A DNA stretch of 64,000 nucleotides from Flavobacterium sp. ENC (GCF_020991415.1 NZ_JAJMOY010000007.1:1-64000), one strand, 5' to 3'. Positions 8,801 through 16,444 are shown, numbered from the stretch's first letter. The notes: generated by a model from the sequence alone, not told the origin. Numbers and translations are program-made.

Positions 8801-10053
8801 TTTTTGATGTTTAATACATTCGAAACTCCTTTTTCGTCGACATAGGTAATCGTTCCGGCTGTAGCGTCCTGGGAAATACTGGTCAGGGTTTCAAAATTCG
8901 GAATCATCGCAGCGAGATTGATGGAGTTGTTGCTTCCTTTTTCATCTTTATAAACCAAAATTCCTGTTGCCGGATCGAATGTGGCGGTCGTCAGGGTTTC
9001 ATTTTGGGTGATTAAGTTTTTGATGTTTAAGACATTCGAAACTCCTTTTTCGTCTACATAAGTAATCGTTCCCGCTGTAGCGTCCTGCGAAATACTGGTC
9101 AACGTTTCAAAATTCGGAATCATCGCAGCGACATTGACGGAGTTAGTAGTTCCTTTTTCATCTTTATAAACCAGCATTCCCGTTGCAGGATCAAAGGTTA
9201 CTGAAGTTAAGGTCTCGTTTTGTGCAATTAAGGTTTTAAGGTTTAATACAGTTGAAACTCCTTTTTCGTCTACATAGGTAATCGTTCCCGCTGTAGCGTC
9301 CTGCGAAATGCTGGTCAACGTTTCAAAATTCGGAATCATCGCAGCGACATTGACGGAGTTAGTAGTTCCTTTTTCATCTTTATAAACCAGCATTCCTGTT
9401 GCAGGATCAAAGGTTACTGAAGTTAAGGTCTCGTTTTGTGCAATTAAGGTTTTAAGGTTTAATACAGTTGAAATTCCTTTTTCGTCGACATAAGTGATTG
9501 TCCCGGCTGTAACGTCCTGCGAAATGCTGGTCAGGGTTTCAAAATTCGGAACGATTGCCGCCAGATTAAGTGTATTGGCTGTTCCTTTTTCATCCGTGTA
9601 CGTCAAAATGCCACTCAAAGGGTCTAAGGAAACAGAAGTCAGGGTTTCATTTTGTAAAATACTAGTAACCCAGGCAGTTCCGTTGTAGACATATACTTTA
9701 CCCGTATTCAATTCCACATAGAGATCGCCGGGTAATCCACTTGAAGTTGGCGCTCCGGTACCCGTTTCGGGAGCCTTTAGTTTGTTCCATTTGTTATTAA
9801 ACCAGTAATAGTAACCCGGAACGATATCAGTGCTGATTGCAGTGTTAAACACCAGCAAACTGTTTACATTTCCATTCGCTATTGTGGTTTTGTCGGTGGT
9901 CCCTTTTAAAGAAACCCTTGGAACCAATATTCCTTTGTCGGTAGCAACAACGTCGAGCTGAGACGAAGTATTGGGCAAAACAGTGCCTATACCAAGCTGA
10001 CTAAAGGCAATAAAAGGGAATAGTAATAAGGGGAGTAGTAATTTTTTTTTCAT
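5863..10053 (-). CDS. Giant repeat surface protein (72-residue repeats plus duplicated YadA-head-like module)
   Basis: The 1396-residue protein starts with a signal peptide (LLLPLLLFPFIAFSQ) and the common Flavobacterium opening LGIGTVLPNTSSQLDV. About residues 135-705 are eight tandem 72-residue units, each two related halves (NETLTSVTFDPATG..YKDEKG and NFETLTSISQDATAG..YVDEKG). Two ~250-residue copies follow (NAGTTPASNFIGTTDAQDFVI to NTIYTD), rich in GNSNIAIGSSAS/NSIALGNGT repeats. These resemble YadA-type trimeric adhesin heads and phage tail-fibre proteins. The tail (GRKYTVKKISGPSDI) resembles the end of related fibre proteins. It has no CHU_C domain, but its operon partner does. I infer an adhesin or fibre-like surface role. 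Confidence 0.82.
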   Translation of the reverse strand: MKKKLLLPLLLFPFIAFSQLGIGTVLPNTSSQLDVVATDKGILVPRVSLKGTTDKTTIANGNVNSLLVFNTAISTDIVPGYYYWFNNKWNKLKAPETGTGAPTSSGLPGDLYVELNTGKVYVYNGTAWVTSILQNETLTSVSLDPLSGILTYTDEKGTANTLNLAAIVPNFETLTSISQDVTAGTITYVDEKGISTVLNLKTLIAQNETLTSVTFDPATGMLVYKDEKGTTNSVNVAAMIPNFETLTSISQDATAGTITYVDEKGVSTVLNLKTLIAQNETLTSVTFDPATGMLVYKDEKGTTNSVNVAAMIPNFETLTSISQDATAGTITYVDEKGVSNVLNIKNLITQNETLTTATFDPATGILVYKDEKGSNNSINLAAMIPNFETLTSISQDATAGTITYVDEKGVSNVLNIKNLITQNETLTTATFDPATGILVYKDEKGSNNSINLAAMIPNFETLTSISQDVTAGTITYVDEKGVSNVLNIKNLITQNETLTTATFDPATGILIYKDEKGINNSINLAAMIPNFETLTNISQDATAGTITYVDEKGVSNVLNIKSLITQNETLTAATFDPATGILIYKDEKGIDNSINLAAMIPNFETLTSISQDATAGTITYVDEKGVSNVLNIKSLITQNETLTTATFDPATGILVYKDEKAVDNAINLSPMVPNFETLTSISQDATLGTITYTPERGTSTVLDIAQQVKNHQTETTLENDSATPGQYVYTNEKAVATTLNITQTGNGSPLTGPKPGIAGDLYVDTATANLFSHNGTTWIPQSLLDWNLSGNAGTTPASNFIGTTDAQDFVIKANNTELGRFYGTKTNSVSLAGGTISSNNQISIGFEAGLNGLADASEGSIYMGQTAGLESNCVGCVAIGYEVLAISSGGNGNVALGISAGSLSNNVVDTVMIGYTSGGSAQGTSNVFIGSLAGFDSNGNENIFLGDHAGFHNKGNSNIAIGSSASPGTFSNSIALGNGTWNTADNQFKIGGGLGGGSFTLYDLVMPKYPNSRNDTAITPQLNTIYTDQDGKFLSAPYTPPANDWHATGNAGTTPASNFIGTTDAQDFVIKANNTELGRFSGTKTNSISLAGGTISSNNQISIGSEAGLNGVADASEGTIYMGLTAGLESNCWLCVGIGYEALAGSSGGTSNVALGLSAGAVSNNVVGSVMIGENSGSYSQGNNNVLVGGYAGSDSNGNENIFLGYNAGLHNKGNSNIAIGSSASPRTFSNSIALGNGTHNTADNEFKIGGGVGSFALYDLVIAKYPNSRNDTAITPQLNTIYTDVNGKFLSAPYFEGSILTYTPTATPSVVSTAEVAANGIILINGVFPTEVPLPSAAASKGRKYTVKKISGPSDITISAVSGAIDGAPTQTLSALNAGVTLVSNGTDWFIISRF
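6166..7704 (-). repeat. Tandem ~764-bp intragenic duplication
   Basis: Two near-identical stretches (about 6941-7704 and 6166-6929), offset by about 775 bp, each encode the module from DW..GNAGTTPASN to NTIYTD..GKFLSAPY. The adhesin-head-like module was therefore duplicated in tandem within the gene. Confidence 0.82.
7927..9654 (-). repeat. Eight tandem 216-bp repeats
   Basis: These encode the 72-residue NETLT/NFETLT units. Inner copies differ by only a few bases, while the outermost copies are more diverged. This pattern is expected for arrays that expand and contract by recombination. Confidence 0.85.
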
Positions 10054-10137
10054 GGCTTTACTTTTTTAACTTAGGAAATAGTAGGTTGAATACATAAAGA
10101 TGAATTCAGAAGCAATGAGGTATTTTTTGTTAGTGAC

Positions 10138-10145
10138 CAAATATA
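10138..10145 (-). promoter_or_regulatory. Candidate -7 box (TATATTTG) for the repeat-protein operon
   Basis: Read on the minus strand, TATATTTG matches the Bacteroidetes TAnnTTTG element, 85 bp upstream of the start at 10053. No convincing -33 TTG was found at the usual distance, so the call is weak. Confidence 0.35.
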
Positions 10146-10487
10146 AGAAAATAAATACTAAATGAAAAGTGTATATTTTTCAATTGCCTGTATACTAGTT
10201 GTATATAATATTTGATAGTGATAATGGTTTCATGAATCATCCAGTTATTTAATAATAAGGCACACTTATGCATCAGAAGCATCAAAATAAAAAAAAATAG
10301 TTTAAAGTAAATCGGAATCTATCGTGAGGATTCTTACTTATAAGTTCATATCATGGTATAATAAATTCGGAATTCCCTAAATTTAAAATGGGTATTTTAT
10401 AATCTTACAGCGAAATAGTACAACTTTTTTGTTTCCCTTTTTCTTTAACTTGAACAGGTAAATTATTTATTAATTAAAAAAACTGCT
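10146..10487. other. A+T-rich divergent intergenic region
   Basis: About 340 bp between a minus-strand and a plus-strand gene. No further open frame, RNA gene or clear operator was seen. It presumably carries the promoter of the membrane protein gene at 10488. Confidence 0.4.
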
Positions 10488-10925
10488 ATGAAAATACCTA
10501 AAGAAATACGCAACGGGTTTTATATATTTTTGGGAATCGCTGTATTCTTTTTATTAATGGAAGTTTTAGGCCTTTCTCATCTCTTTTATCTCCGGTTATT
10601 AAATGTACTTTTTATTTTTTATGGTGTAAACAGGACCTTAAAAATGAATCTCGAAGAAGGCAAAAACAGCTTTGTACCGAACGCAATATCTGCCACAATA
10701 ACTTCCTTTTCCGGAGTTGTATTCAGTATCATAGCATTGCTTATTTACAGTCACGCAAAAGGCGGTGATGCGTATGTAAAATCATTATCGGAAGCTTTTA
10801 TGTTCGGAGGTGATCCTTCCGTTTCTACGTATGTACTTTGTTTGTTTTTTGAAGGAACGGCATCCTGTGTTATTGTGACATTAATGTTAATGTTGTACTG
10901 GAATAACAAATACAAAGCCGACTAA
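10488..10925 (+). CDS. Hypothetical four-helix membrane protein
   Basis: The 145-residue product shows four hydrophobic segments (FYIFLGIAVFFLLMEVLGL, LFYLRLLNVLFIFYGV, ISATITSFSGVVFSIIALLIY, STYVLCLFFEGTASCVIVTLMLMLY), which suggests a small integral inner-membrane protein with its tail NNKYKAD in the cytoplasm. Organisation and length recall DUF4199-like Bacteroidetes proteins, but I do not recognise a diagnostic motif. It is transcribed alone, with a possible terminator behind it. Confidence 0.65.
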   Translation: MKIPKEIRNGFYIFLGIAVFFLLMEVLGLSHLFYLRLLNVLFIFYGVNRTLKMNLEEGKNSFVPNAISATITSFSGVVFSIIALLIYSHAKGGDAYVKSLSEAFMFGGDPSVSTYVLCLFFEGTASCVIVTLMLMLYWNNKYKAD

Positions 10926-10963
10926 ATTACTTCAATCGGAAAACTATAAATTTTATTTAACTG

Positions 10964-10997
10964 ATCTTCTTGGTTTTTTTAAGTGAACCAGGAAGAT
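10964..10997 (+). terminator. Possible hairpin terminator
   Basis: ATCTTCTTGGTT and AACCAGGAAGAT form 12-bp arms (one G-U pair) around a T-rich 10-nt loop, 38 bp after the membrane-protein gene. The downstream T-run is poor. Confidence 0.5.
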
Positions 10998-11041
10998 TTC
11001 TATTCTTTAATTATTCCTGAACAATTATTAAACGGAAACGC

Positions 11042-11566
11042 ATGGATTTTACTAAAAAAATGATATTGGCAGTACTATGTTGCTGTTCGGCAAATGTAAT
11101 GCCGGCACAACAGAAAGAAAACAAGGTGAATTGCAAATATGTCAAAACAGCCGGCGGATATCTGATGGTGCTGCGGGAAGGTGATGATGTCCTTGCTTCG
11201 ATTGAAGATCTGGTCAGAGAAAAACAGATTCCATCAGCAAATTTTACAGGAATTGGTTTTGCACAGGAAGTTACTTTTGGTTTCTATGATTTTAACGAAA
11301 AGAAATTTCATCCCAAAACATTTAACAAAGTAGAGATGGGAAGCTTAACAGGCTCAATCGCCTGGAGTGGGGCAAAGCCCTCCCTTCATATGCACGGAGT
11401 GGCCACAGATGATAAATTTACTGCTTACGGTGGGCATATTCTGGATTTAAAAGTAGGAACCGGATCTATGGAAGTTTACATAACACTGAATACGGAGAAA
11501 CTGGAGCGAAAAGTAGAATATCCCCTGGGAGCCAATGTTCTTCAGTTACCGCCTTGTGTGAAGTAA
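11042..11566 (+). CDS. PPC/DUF296 domain protein with N-terminal signal peptide
   Basis: The 174-residue protein matches the PPC (DUF296) fold found in AT-hook plant proteins and standalone in bacteria: YLMVLREGDDVLASIEDLV, PSANFTGIGFAQEVTFGFYD, LHMHGVATDDKFTAYGGHILDL. The paired histidines and the GGH segment are the usual conserved (possibly metal-binding) positions. It differs from most bacterial homologues in having a leading hydrophobic segment (MILAVLCCCSANVMPAQ) that looks like a signal peptide or lipobox, which points to the periplasm rather than DNA binding. Its substrate is unknown. It is monocistronic and ends at a strong bidirectional terminator. Confidence 0.82.
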   Translation: MDFTKKMILAVLCCCSANVMPAQQKENKVNCKYVKTAGGYLMVLREGDDVLASIEDLVREKQIPSANFTGIGFAQEVTFGFYDFNEKKFHPKTFNKVEMGSLTGSIAWSGAKPSLHMHGVATDDKFTAYGGHILDLKVGTGSMEVYITLNTEKLERKVEYPLGANVLQLPPCVK

Positions 11567-11576
11567 ACAATGAAAT

Positions 11577-11613
11577 AAAAAAAAACCGTTAAACATAAGT
11601 CTGACGGTTTTTT
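11577..11613. terminator. Bidirectional terminator between convergent genes
   Basis: AAAAACCGT (11581-11589) pairs with ACGGTTTTTT (11604-11613), with A-runs and T-runs on both sides, so it can serve both the PPC gene and the convergent acidic protein gene. Confidence 0.8.
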
Positions 11614-11623
11614 AGGTTAAAAG

Positions 11624-12244
11624 CTAAAATCTCTTAGGCTGAAAAGGATCCGGATCATTGATATTCGGATTCTGTTTTTCTATTTCCGGATCTGAATAGC
11701 GGATCTTATTTTCTGTATCGAAATCTTTATTTTCGAAATCCGACTGTCCTTTTTCATTGATACTATCGTCATTAAAAGCGTCCCGTAGATTGGCGTTTTT
11801 CAGATCTTCATCTTCTACATCATCCAGGTCATCGATTTCATAATCATCATCGGTTTCATAATCCAGTGGGTCTTTGTTGTCATTATTTGTACGATCACTG
11901 TTTACAGCATCGTTTTCAAGGCCTGTATCTTCATTCGGTTCGTTTTTATTGGCACTATGTTCGTCCAGAGTTCTCCTGTTTGGATTATTGTCTGAATCAC
12001 CGTCTTCCGGATCACGATAAAAATCATTCTGCAGGCTATTGCCCTGATTGTAGCGCTCCGGGCTATCTTCATCTTGTGCGGACTGTACGGACGAACTACT
12101 ATATTTTTCACCACTATCGTTATCCTTGTTTTGATCGCGATTAAGAGGATCTGTTTTTTCGGTACTATCTGAACTTATGCGCTGTCCTTCTGAGTAAAAA
12201 TCACGATCTTCCGGATCGAAATTTTCGTTGGTTGTATTTGTCAT
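11624..12244 (-). CDS. Acidic, low-complexity hydrophilic protein
   Basis: The 206-residue protein is dominated by D, E, N and S (for example DYETDDDYEIDDLDDVEDED), has no hydrophobic core or signal peptide, and is almost certainly disordered. It begins MTNTTNENFDPEDRDFYSEGQR. Hydrophilic proteins of this kind are common in Flavobacterium next to general-stress genes. Here it is followed upstream by a stress-type short-chain dehydrogenase on the same strand (51-bp gap), so the two may be co-expressed. Function unknown. Confidence 0.7.
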   Translation of the reverse strand: MTNTTNENFDPEDRDFYSEGQRISSDSTEKTDPLNRDQNKDNDSGEKYSSSSVQSAQDEDSPERYNQGNSLQNDFYRDPEDGDSDNNPNRRTLDEHSANKNEPNEDTGLENDAVNSDRTNNDNKDPLDYETDDDYEIDDLDDVEDEDLKNANLRDAFNDDSINEKGQSDFENKDFDTENKIRYSDPEIEKQNPNINDPDPFQPKRF

Positions 12245-12295
12245 AATCTTAAAATTTATAATGTTCTTTAAGAAGCAATAGGGTGATTTCGTATT

Positions 12296-13300
12296 TTAAG
12301 GATTGCCTTCCCCGCCGCTGGCACCGTAAATCTGTCCTGTAGCGTAGCTGGCATCATTAGCAGCAAGCTGTACGTAAATAGATGCCAATTCAACCGGCTG
12401 TCCGGGTCTTCCCATGGGCGTTTGTGATCCAAATGCTTTAAGTTTTTCCATTGTAGCGCCTCCGCTTACCTGTAACGGCGTCCAGATAGGACCCGGAGCC
12501 ACACCATTTACCCTGATTCCTTTGGGAGCAAGCTGTTTGGCCAGTGATTTAATATAATTTGTTGTAGCCGCTTTGGTCTGGGCGTAGTCATATAAATCTT
12601 CGGTAGGGGCATACGCCTGTACAGAACTGGTTCCTATTATAGAGGCACCGGGTTTCAGATAGGGAAGAGCCGCCTTGATAATCCAGAAAGGTGCATAAAT
12701 ATTGGTTTTCATGGTCCAGTCGAATTCCTCTGTTGAAATATCCAAAATAGAGGCATGTGTCTGCTGTCTGGCAGCATTATTAACTACAATATCAAGTCCG
12801 CCAAGTGCCTTTGCAGCCTGCTCGACCAACGATTTGCAGAATTCCTCGTTACGTAAATCTCCCGGAATTGCGATTGCCTTGCGGCCTTCAGCTTTTATAA
12901 GTTCAATTACTTCTCTTGCATCTTCCTCTTCGGTCGGATAGTAATTTATAGCGACGTCAGCACCTTCCCTTGCATACGCTATGGCTGCAGCCCTGCCCAT
13001 TCCGGAATCTCCTCCCGTAATCAATGCTTTACGGCCTTTTAACCGGCCTGTGCCTTTATAGCTTTTCTCGCCATGATCCGGCCTCGGATCCATTTTACTC
13101 ACAAGACCCGGCCAGGGTTGTGATTGTTCTTTAAAGGGAGGTCTCGGATATTTTGTAGAAGGATCTTCAGGTCCATTCGACATCGGAAATTCATCTATGA
13201 CAAAACCATTGGCCATAATCGGATTAAATGCTGCTGTTGCAAATACCGCTCCCATACCGGTAAGGGCAGAGCGACGGGTTATTTTATTTTGGATCTCCAT
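12296..13300 (-). CDS. Short-chain dehydrogenase/reductase with Tat-type signal
   Basis: The 334-residue SDR has the Rossmann cofactor motif TGGDSGMG at residues 95-102, NNAA at 174-177, catalytic Ser at 225/226 and YAQTK (Tyr239, Lys243), so it should be active. The ~90-residue extension before the fold contains TRRSALTGMG, a twin-arginine-like motif, followed by a hydrophobic stretch, which suggests export through the Tat pathway. The middle part (KYPRPPFKEQSQPWPGL..MDPRPDHGE) is the segment typical of the YghA/YhdF/general stress protein 39 subfamily. The substrate is not determined. It probably acts in stress detoxification. Confidence 0.9.
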   Translation of the reverse strand: MEIQNKITRRSALTGMGAVFATAAFNPIMANGFVIDEFPMSNGPEDPSTKYPRPPFKEQSQPWPGLVSKMDPRPDHGEKSYKGTGRLKGRKALITGGDSGMGRAAAIAYAREGADVAINYYPTEEEDAREVIELIKAEGRKAIAIPGDLRNEEFCKSLVEQAAKALGGLDIVVNNAARQQTHASILDISTEEFDWTMKTNIYAPFWIIKAALPYLKPGASIIGTSSVQAYAPTEDLYDYAQTKAATTNYIKSLAKQLAPKGIRVNGVAPGPIWTPLQVSGGATMEKLKAFGSQTPMGRPGQPVELASIYVQLAANDASYATGQIYGASGGEGNP

Positions 13301-13353
13301 AATACTTAAATTTTGAATTCTTTAAAAATGTAATATGAGGGTAGCTATTTTTT

Positions 13354-13566
13354 CTAGTACAAATAACTTCCCTGATCTTTTCCTTCAAGCGCAGTAAAGA
13401 ATTCGCTGTCCATATAGTTGGATGCTTCCCCCCAGCATGAAAGCTGATCCTTTTTAGACTGATACACCTGTTCAATATGATTGCGTTCGTAAGCTTCCAT
13501 ATACATTGGGGAATCTTTCGATATTTTTACCTGTTGCTCGTTGTTTGCGTAATTAGCTGTTTTCAT
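13354..13566 (-). CDS. Small hypothetical protein, paralogue of the 21.7-kb small protein
   Basis: The 70-residue protein begins MKTANYANNEQQVK and contains QLSCWGEASNYMDSEFF. The 66-residue protein at 21668-21868 shares the start MxTAN, a YME motif and LxxWGExxxYxDSE, so the two are diverged paralogues. An alternative overlapping frame was disfavoured because only this one has the similarity. It lies 53 bp upstream of the SDR gene on the same strand, which fits a stress-type operon. Function unknown. Confidence 0.6.
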   Translation of the reverse strand: MKTANYANNEQQVKISKDSPMYMEAYERNHIEQVYQSKKDQLSCWGEASNYMDSEFFTALEGKDQGSYLY

Positions 13567-13864
13567 GTTGCAATGTCTTAAGATTTATATTTTTTAGAAA
13601 TAATCTGATTTTGTTTCTTAGTTTATTTAATGAGAAGTTTTTAAGGACTACTGTTTTCTTTGGTCTTCAATTTTTATAATAAAAGATTTATTAAAAAACG
13701 TATAGTACTAAAACTCAAATCAAATTTAGAAAGACAACATTTTAAATTTTTACACAATTTCAGCGAATAGTTGTTTAATTTTCAGTCTGTTGCAAGCAAT
13801 AGAGCGCTGAAACTAATTGTTGGATTGTCGGTACAATCATTCCTTGTTTCCACATATTACTTCA
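13567..13864. other. Divergent intergenic region with inverted repeat
   Basis: TTTCAGCG (about 13759-13766) and CGCTGAAA (about 13805-13812) form an inverted repeat within an A+T-rich spacer. Otherwise nothing is visible. Confidence 0.4.
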
Positions 13865-14011
13865 ATGTGGCAGGATATTCCCTTATTCGACACACAGTTT
13901 AATACCCATACAGAATTTCCCGGTTTTCTTATACCTTGGATTTCCATTTTAATTGAAGACGGGGAATGTTTATTAAAAAAGGAAAAAAACTGTATTGAAC
14001 ATTTGCATTAA
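13865..14011 (+). CDS. Possible 48-residue small protein
   Basis: The open frame starts at ATG 13865 (MWQDIPLFDTQF) and ends 26 bp before the acetolactate decarboxylase start. Composition is protein-like (FPGFLIPWISILIEDGE), but no relative was recognised and no clear promoter precedes it. It may be a leader, a gene remnant or chance. Confidence 0.25.
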   Translation: MWQDIPLFDTQFNTHTEFPGFLIPWISILIEDGECLLKKEKNCIEHLH

Positions 14012-14037
14012 AAATAAGCAATCATAAAAAAGATAAA

Positions 14038-14814
14038 ATGAGAACAACACACACAGTACTAACCTTGCTTGTTACTATTGCAGGTTTTTTATCCGGACAC
14101 GGACAGGTTCAGAAAGAGGGATTAATTTTCCATTATTCAGTAATGGATGCTTTGCGAAATGGTGTTTATAAAGGAGATATTACGGTAAAAACACTTAAAA
14201 GCAAAGGAGATTTTGGTATAGGTACTTATAACTTCCTTGATGGTGAAATGATCGTTTTGGACGGGATATTTTATCGGATACCCTCTACTGGAAAGGTGAC
14301 AAAAGCAGAAACGGAAAGAGAAGTTCCATTTACCTGTTTAGCGGTATTTAGTTCAGACCAGGAATATGAAATTAGCGGTATTAAGACTATTGAGGCACTT
14401 CAAAACGAAGTACAAAAGAGACTTCCTTCTTCCAATAAACCGTATGCCCTGCGTATTGAATGCTCTTTTGATTCCATCCTAGTAGGTGGCGCAGAAAAAG
14501 TGCAGGAAAAAGATACCACAGGTTTGGCAGAATTGATGAAAACAAGGCCTTTGTACAAAAAAGAGCATATTTCAGGAACGATGGTGGGATTCTATACGCC
14601 GCCTTCTTTTTCGGCGATTGATTTATCCCCTTTTCATTTTCATTTTATTTCCGCTGATAAAACATTTGGAGGACATTTGATTTCGGGAGTTTTATCTGCT
14701 GCAAAAATAAAAATCAGTATTGACGAAAAATCAGGCTACGAGATTATGCTGCCAAAAAACAGTACAACTTTCGATAAACCCTGGCCGCAACAGCATGCGA
14801 GGAGTTCGTACTAA
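14038..14814 (+). CDS. budA: Acetolactate decarboxylase, apparently secreted
   Basis: The 258-residue protein matches alpha-acetolactate decarboxylase (acetolactate to acetoin + CO2): GDFGIGTYNFLDGEM around residues 57-71 with Glu70, the conserved Arg139 (ALRIECSF), and the zinc triad His200, His202, His213 in SPFHFHFISADKTFGGH. All key residues of the family are present. Unusually it begins with a signal peptide (MRTTHTVLTLLVTIAGFLSGHGQ), so it should work in the periplasm or outside the cell. No acetolactate synthase lies next to it. A signal-peptide-bearing cupin gene follows 43 bp downstream. The export call is inferred from the N-terminus. Confidence 0.9.
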   Translation: MRTTHTVLTLLVTIAGFLSGHGQVQKEGLIFHYSVMDALRNGVYKGDITVKTLKSKGDFGIGTYNFLDGEMIVLDGIFYRIPSTGKVTKAETEREVPFTCLAVFSSDQEYEISGIKTIEALQNEVQKRLPSSNKPYALRIECSFDSILVGGAEKVQEKDTTGLAELMKTRPLYKKEHISGTMVGFYTPPSFSAIDLSPFHFHFISADKTFGGHLISGVLSAAKIKISIDEKSGYEIMLPKNSTTFDKPWPQQHARSSY

Positions 14815-14857
14815 AGAACCATAATATACATCAGGTTAAGTAAATTGAACACATAAA

Positions 14858-15295
14858 ATGAAAAATTTAAAATTATCTATAGCGACAGTCGCTGTAACTG
14901 CCCTGCTGACCAGTAGCGCAATAGCACAAAATAGTAAAGAAATACAGCATATAAAATTTGAAAATCTCGGATGGGAGCAGTTGGGAGATAAACTGCAACG
15001 CAAATATGTATACGGAGAACAGGGAATGCTGGCGCTGTTTAAGATGGATAAAGGAGCTAAAGTCCCTTTGCACCAGCATCCGAATGAGCAGACTTCCTAT
15101 ATTACAAAAGGCAGTGTAAAAGTACACATGCAGGGCAAAGATTATATTGTGAAAGCCGGAGAAGTACTTATAATACCGGGTAATATACCACACCAGTTTG
15201 AATGCCTTGAAGACGGAACACTGGATATTGATTTTTTTGCCCCGCCCCGTAAAGACTGGATCGAGGGTACGGCCAGTTATTTTGGAAAGAAATAA
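14858..15295 (+). CDS. Secreted single-domain cupin
   Basis: The 145-residue protein has a signal peptide (LSIATVAVTALLTSSAIAQ) and one cupin barrel. Motif 1 is PLHQHPNEQTSYITKGSVKVHMQG (histidines plus Glu as metal ligands) and motif 2 is GEVLIIPGNIPHQFE. The intact ligands suggest a metal-dependent enzyme or binding protein. The substrate is unknown. It is 43 bp behind acetolactate decarboxylase on the same strand, and both are exported, so a joint role in extracytoplasmic acetolactate/acetoin chemistry is possible but not shown. Confidence 0.88.
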   Translation: MKNLKLSIATVAVTALLTSSAIAQNSKEIQHIKFENLGWEQLGDKLQRKYVYGEQGMLALFKMDKGAKVPLHQHPNEQTSYITKGSVKVHMQGKDYIVKAGEVLIIPGNIPHQFECLEDGTLDIDFFAPPRKDWIEGTASYFGKK

Positions 15296-15359
15296 ATCAT
15301 GGACGAAATCGTATGCTAAGAACTTTTAGGATAAATAGGTACGGTTTAGTATTGTTATT

Positions 15360-15556
15360 AGTAATTATTACCCGTTGGGTGTAATTCAAAACTGGTGTCA
15401 GGCTGAGCGGAGTCGAAGCCCTTTTCATGCAAAAAAGCCTTCGACTCCGCTCAGGGTGACATTCATTTCTATAAGAATAAAAATATTTTATTCAAATTTA
15501 TAATGTTTATGATCAAATCAGCGTTTCAGTACATTACACCCAACGCGTTAATTACT
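15360..15556. repeat. MITE-like element with nested hairpin
   Basis: Outer inverted arms (15360-15385 with CGTTGGGTGTAAT, and 15533-15556 with ATTACACCCAACG) enclose about 150 bp. Inside, 15403-15420 (CTGAGCGGAGTCGAAGCC) and 15437-15454 form a near-perfect 18-bp hairpin of a type seen as dispersed intergenic repeats in many genomes. There is no coding content. The hairpin could also terminate the cupin transcript. Confidence 0.6.
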
Positions 15557-15635
15557 ATTTATTTCTATGAATATCAGCCTTGAAGGCAATCAGAAAGAAG
15601 CTGTATTTGAAATTATATCAACATCACTCCAATAA

Positions 15636-16307
15636 CTAATCCAGAATTTTAAACAAAAAATCTTCAATAAACTGATTGGTAAACTCTGAGTTGTTCTTTG
15701 AGGAGACATCGGTTAGTTTGGGCAAATTGACACTAAAGTACTGTTGATGATGGGAAGTCTCAATCAGCGTCGTACTTAAGGAACGGGGATATTTATATTT
15801 TGAATTGTAGGCAGTTATGACTTCTGCTATTTTTCCACACAAATCCTTATATGGCTTAAAAACCTCATTTTTATTGATTTCTGTAACTTCCTTCACTAAA
15901 TACACCTTACTGCTTTCTGCAATAACAATCTGATTCAGTAATTTTTTATTATAATCAAACTGACTGGTGCTTTCTGCAAATTCGTGCGTCAGTAAATGCA
16001 CAATTATTTTTAATCTTTCTTTTTTGTCTACTACGTTTTCAAGTTTAAACGTCACTAAAAATTCCATATAACACCAATACCAATTGAGAATATAGAGCAA
16101 AAGCCTGTGCTTATTTTCAAAATAACGGTAAATGGTTGCTTCCGTGCTGTTTATTTCCAGGGCCAGTTTCTTAAAAGTAAATTGTTCAAAGCCTAAGGCA
16201 TAAATAAGGTCGATGGATTTTTTGACCATTAATTTACCTACTTCGCTGCTTTCAGGATTTCGCAGGAATATCTTTTCGTTTATATCAAATTTTAATTGAA
16301 ATTCCAT
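15636..16307 (-). CDS. TetR/AcrR family transcriptional regulator
   Basis: The 223-residue protein has an N-terminal TetR helix-turn-helix at about residues 25-75 (SIDLIYALGFEQFTFKKLALEINSTEATIYRYFENKHRLL). A helical ligand-binding domain follows and has no recognised ligand family. It is divergent from the bestrophin/carbonic anhydrase genes, with two 13-bp palindromes in the 137-bp gap. It is therefore the likely repressor of both itself and those genes. Confidence 0.9.
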   Translation of the reverse strand: MEFQLKFDINEKIFLRNPESSEVGKLMVKKSIDLIYALGFEQFTFKKLALEINSTEATIYRYFENKHRLLLYILNWYWCYMEFLVTFKLENVVDKKERLKIIVHLLTHEFAESTSQFDYNKKLLNQIVIAESSKVYLVKEVTEINKNEVFKPYKDLCGKIAEVITAYNSKYKYPRSLSTTLIETSHHQQYFSVNLPKLTDVSSKNNSEFTNQFIEDFLFKILD

Positions 16308-16348
16308 AGGGATAACTGTTTCAGCAAATGTAATAAAGATTTATTGTT

Positions 16349-16396
16349 TGATAGTAATACTATTATTAAAATTTATTTATAATAGTATTACTATCA
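16349..16396. promoter_or_regulatory. Paired palindromic operators for the TetR regulator
   Basis: TGATAGTAATACTATTAT (16349-16366) and its exact reverse complement (16379-16396) are separated by 12 bp. Each arm contains its own 13-bp palindrome, ATAGTAATACTAT (16351-16363) and ATAGTATTACTAT (16382-16394), with centres 31 bp apart (about three helical turns). This is a typical layout for two cooperatively bound TetR dimers. Confidence 0.78.
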
Positions 16397-16444
16397 TTAA
16401 AAATAGTTTTATTACTTTTATGCTCAAATTAAAATTAAGAGCAG

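Noticed and set aside
7927..9654. CRISPR-like regular repeats
   Set aside because: Units are 216 bp, in frame and encode protein; there are no short repeat/spacer pairs and no cas genes.
6227..9688. Several plus-strand open frames within the repeat-protein gene
   Set aside because: They recur with the repeat units on the opposite strand and have no recognisable sequence; they are by-products of low stop-codon frequency.
13284..13475. Alternative minus-strand small gene overlapping the 70-residue protein
   Set aside because: Only the other frame has similarity to the second small protein at 21.7 kb.
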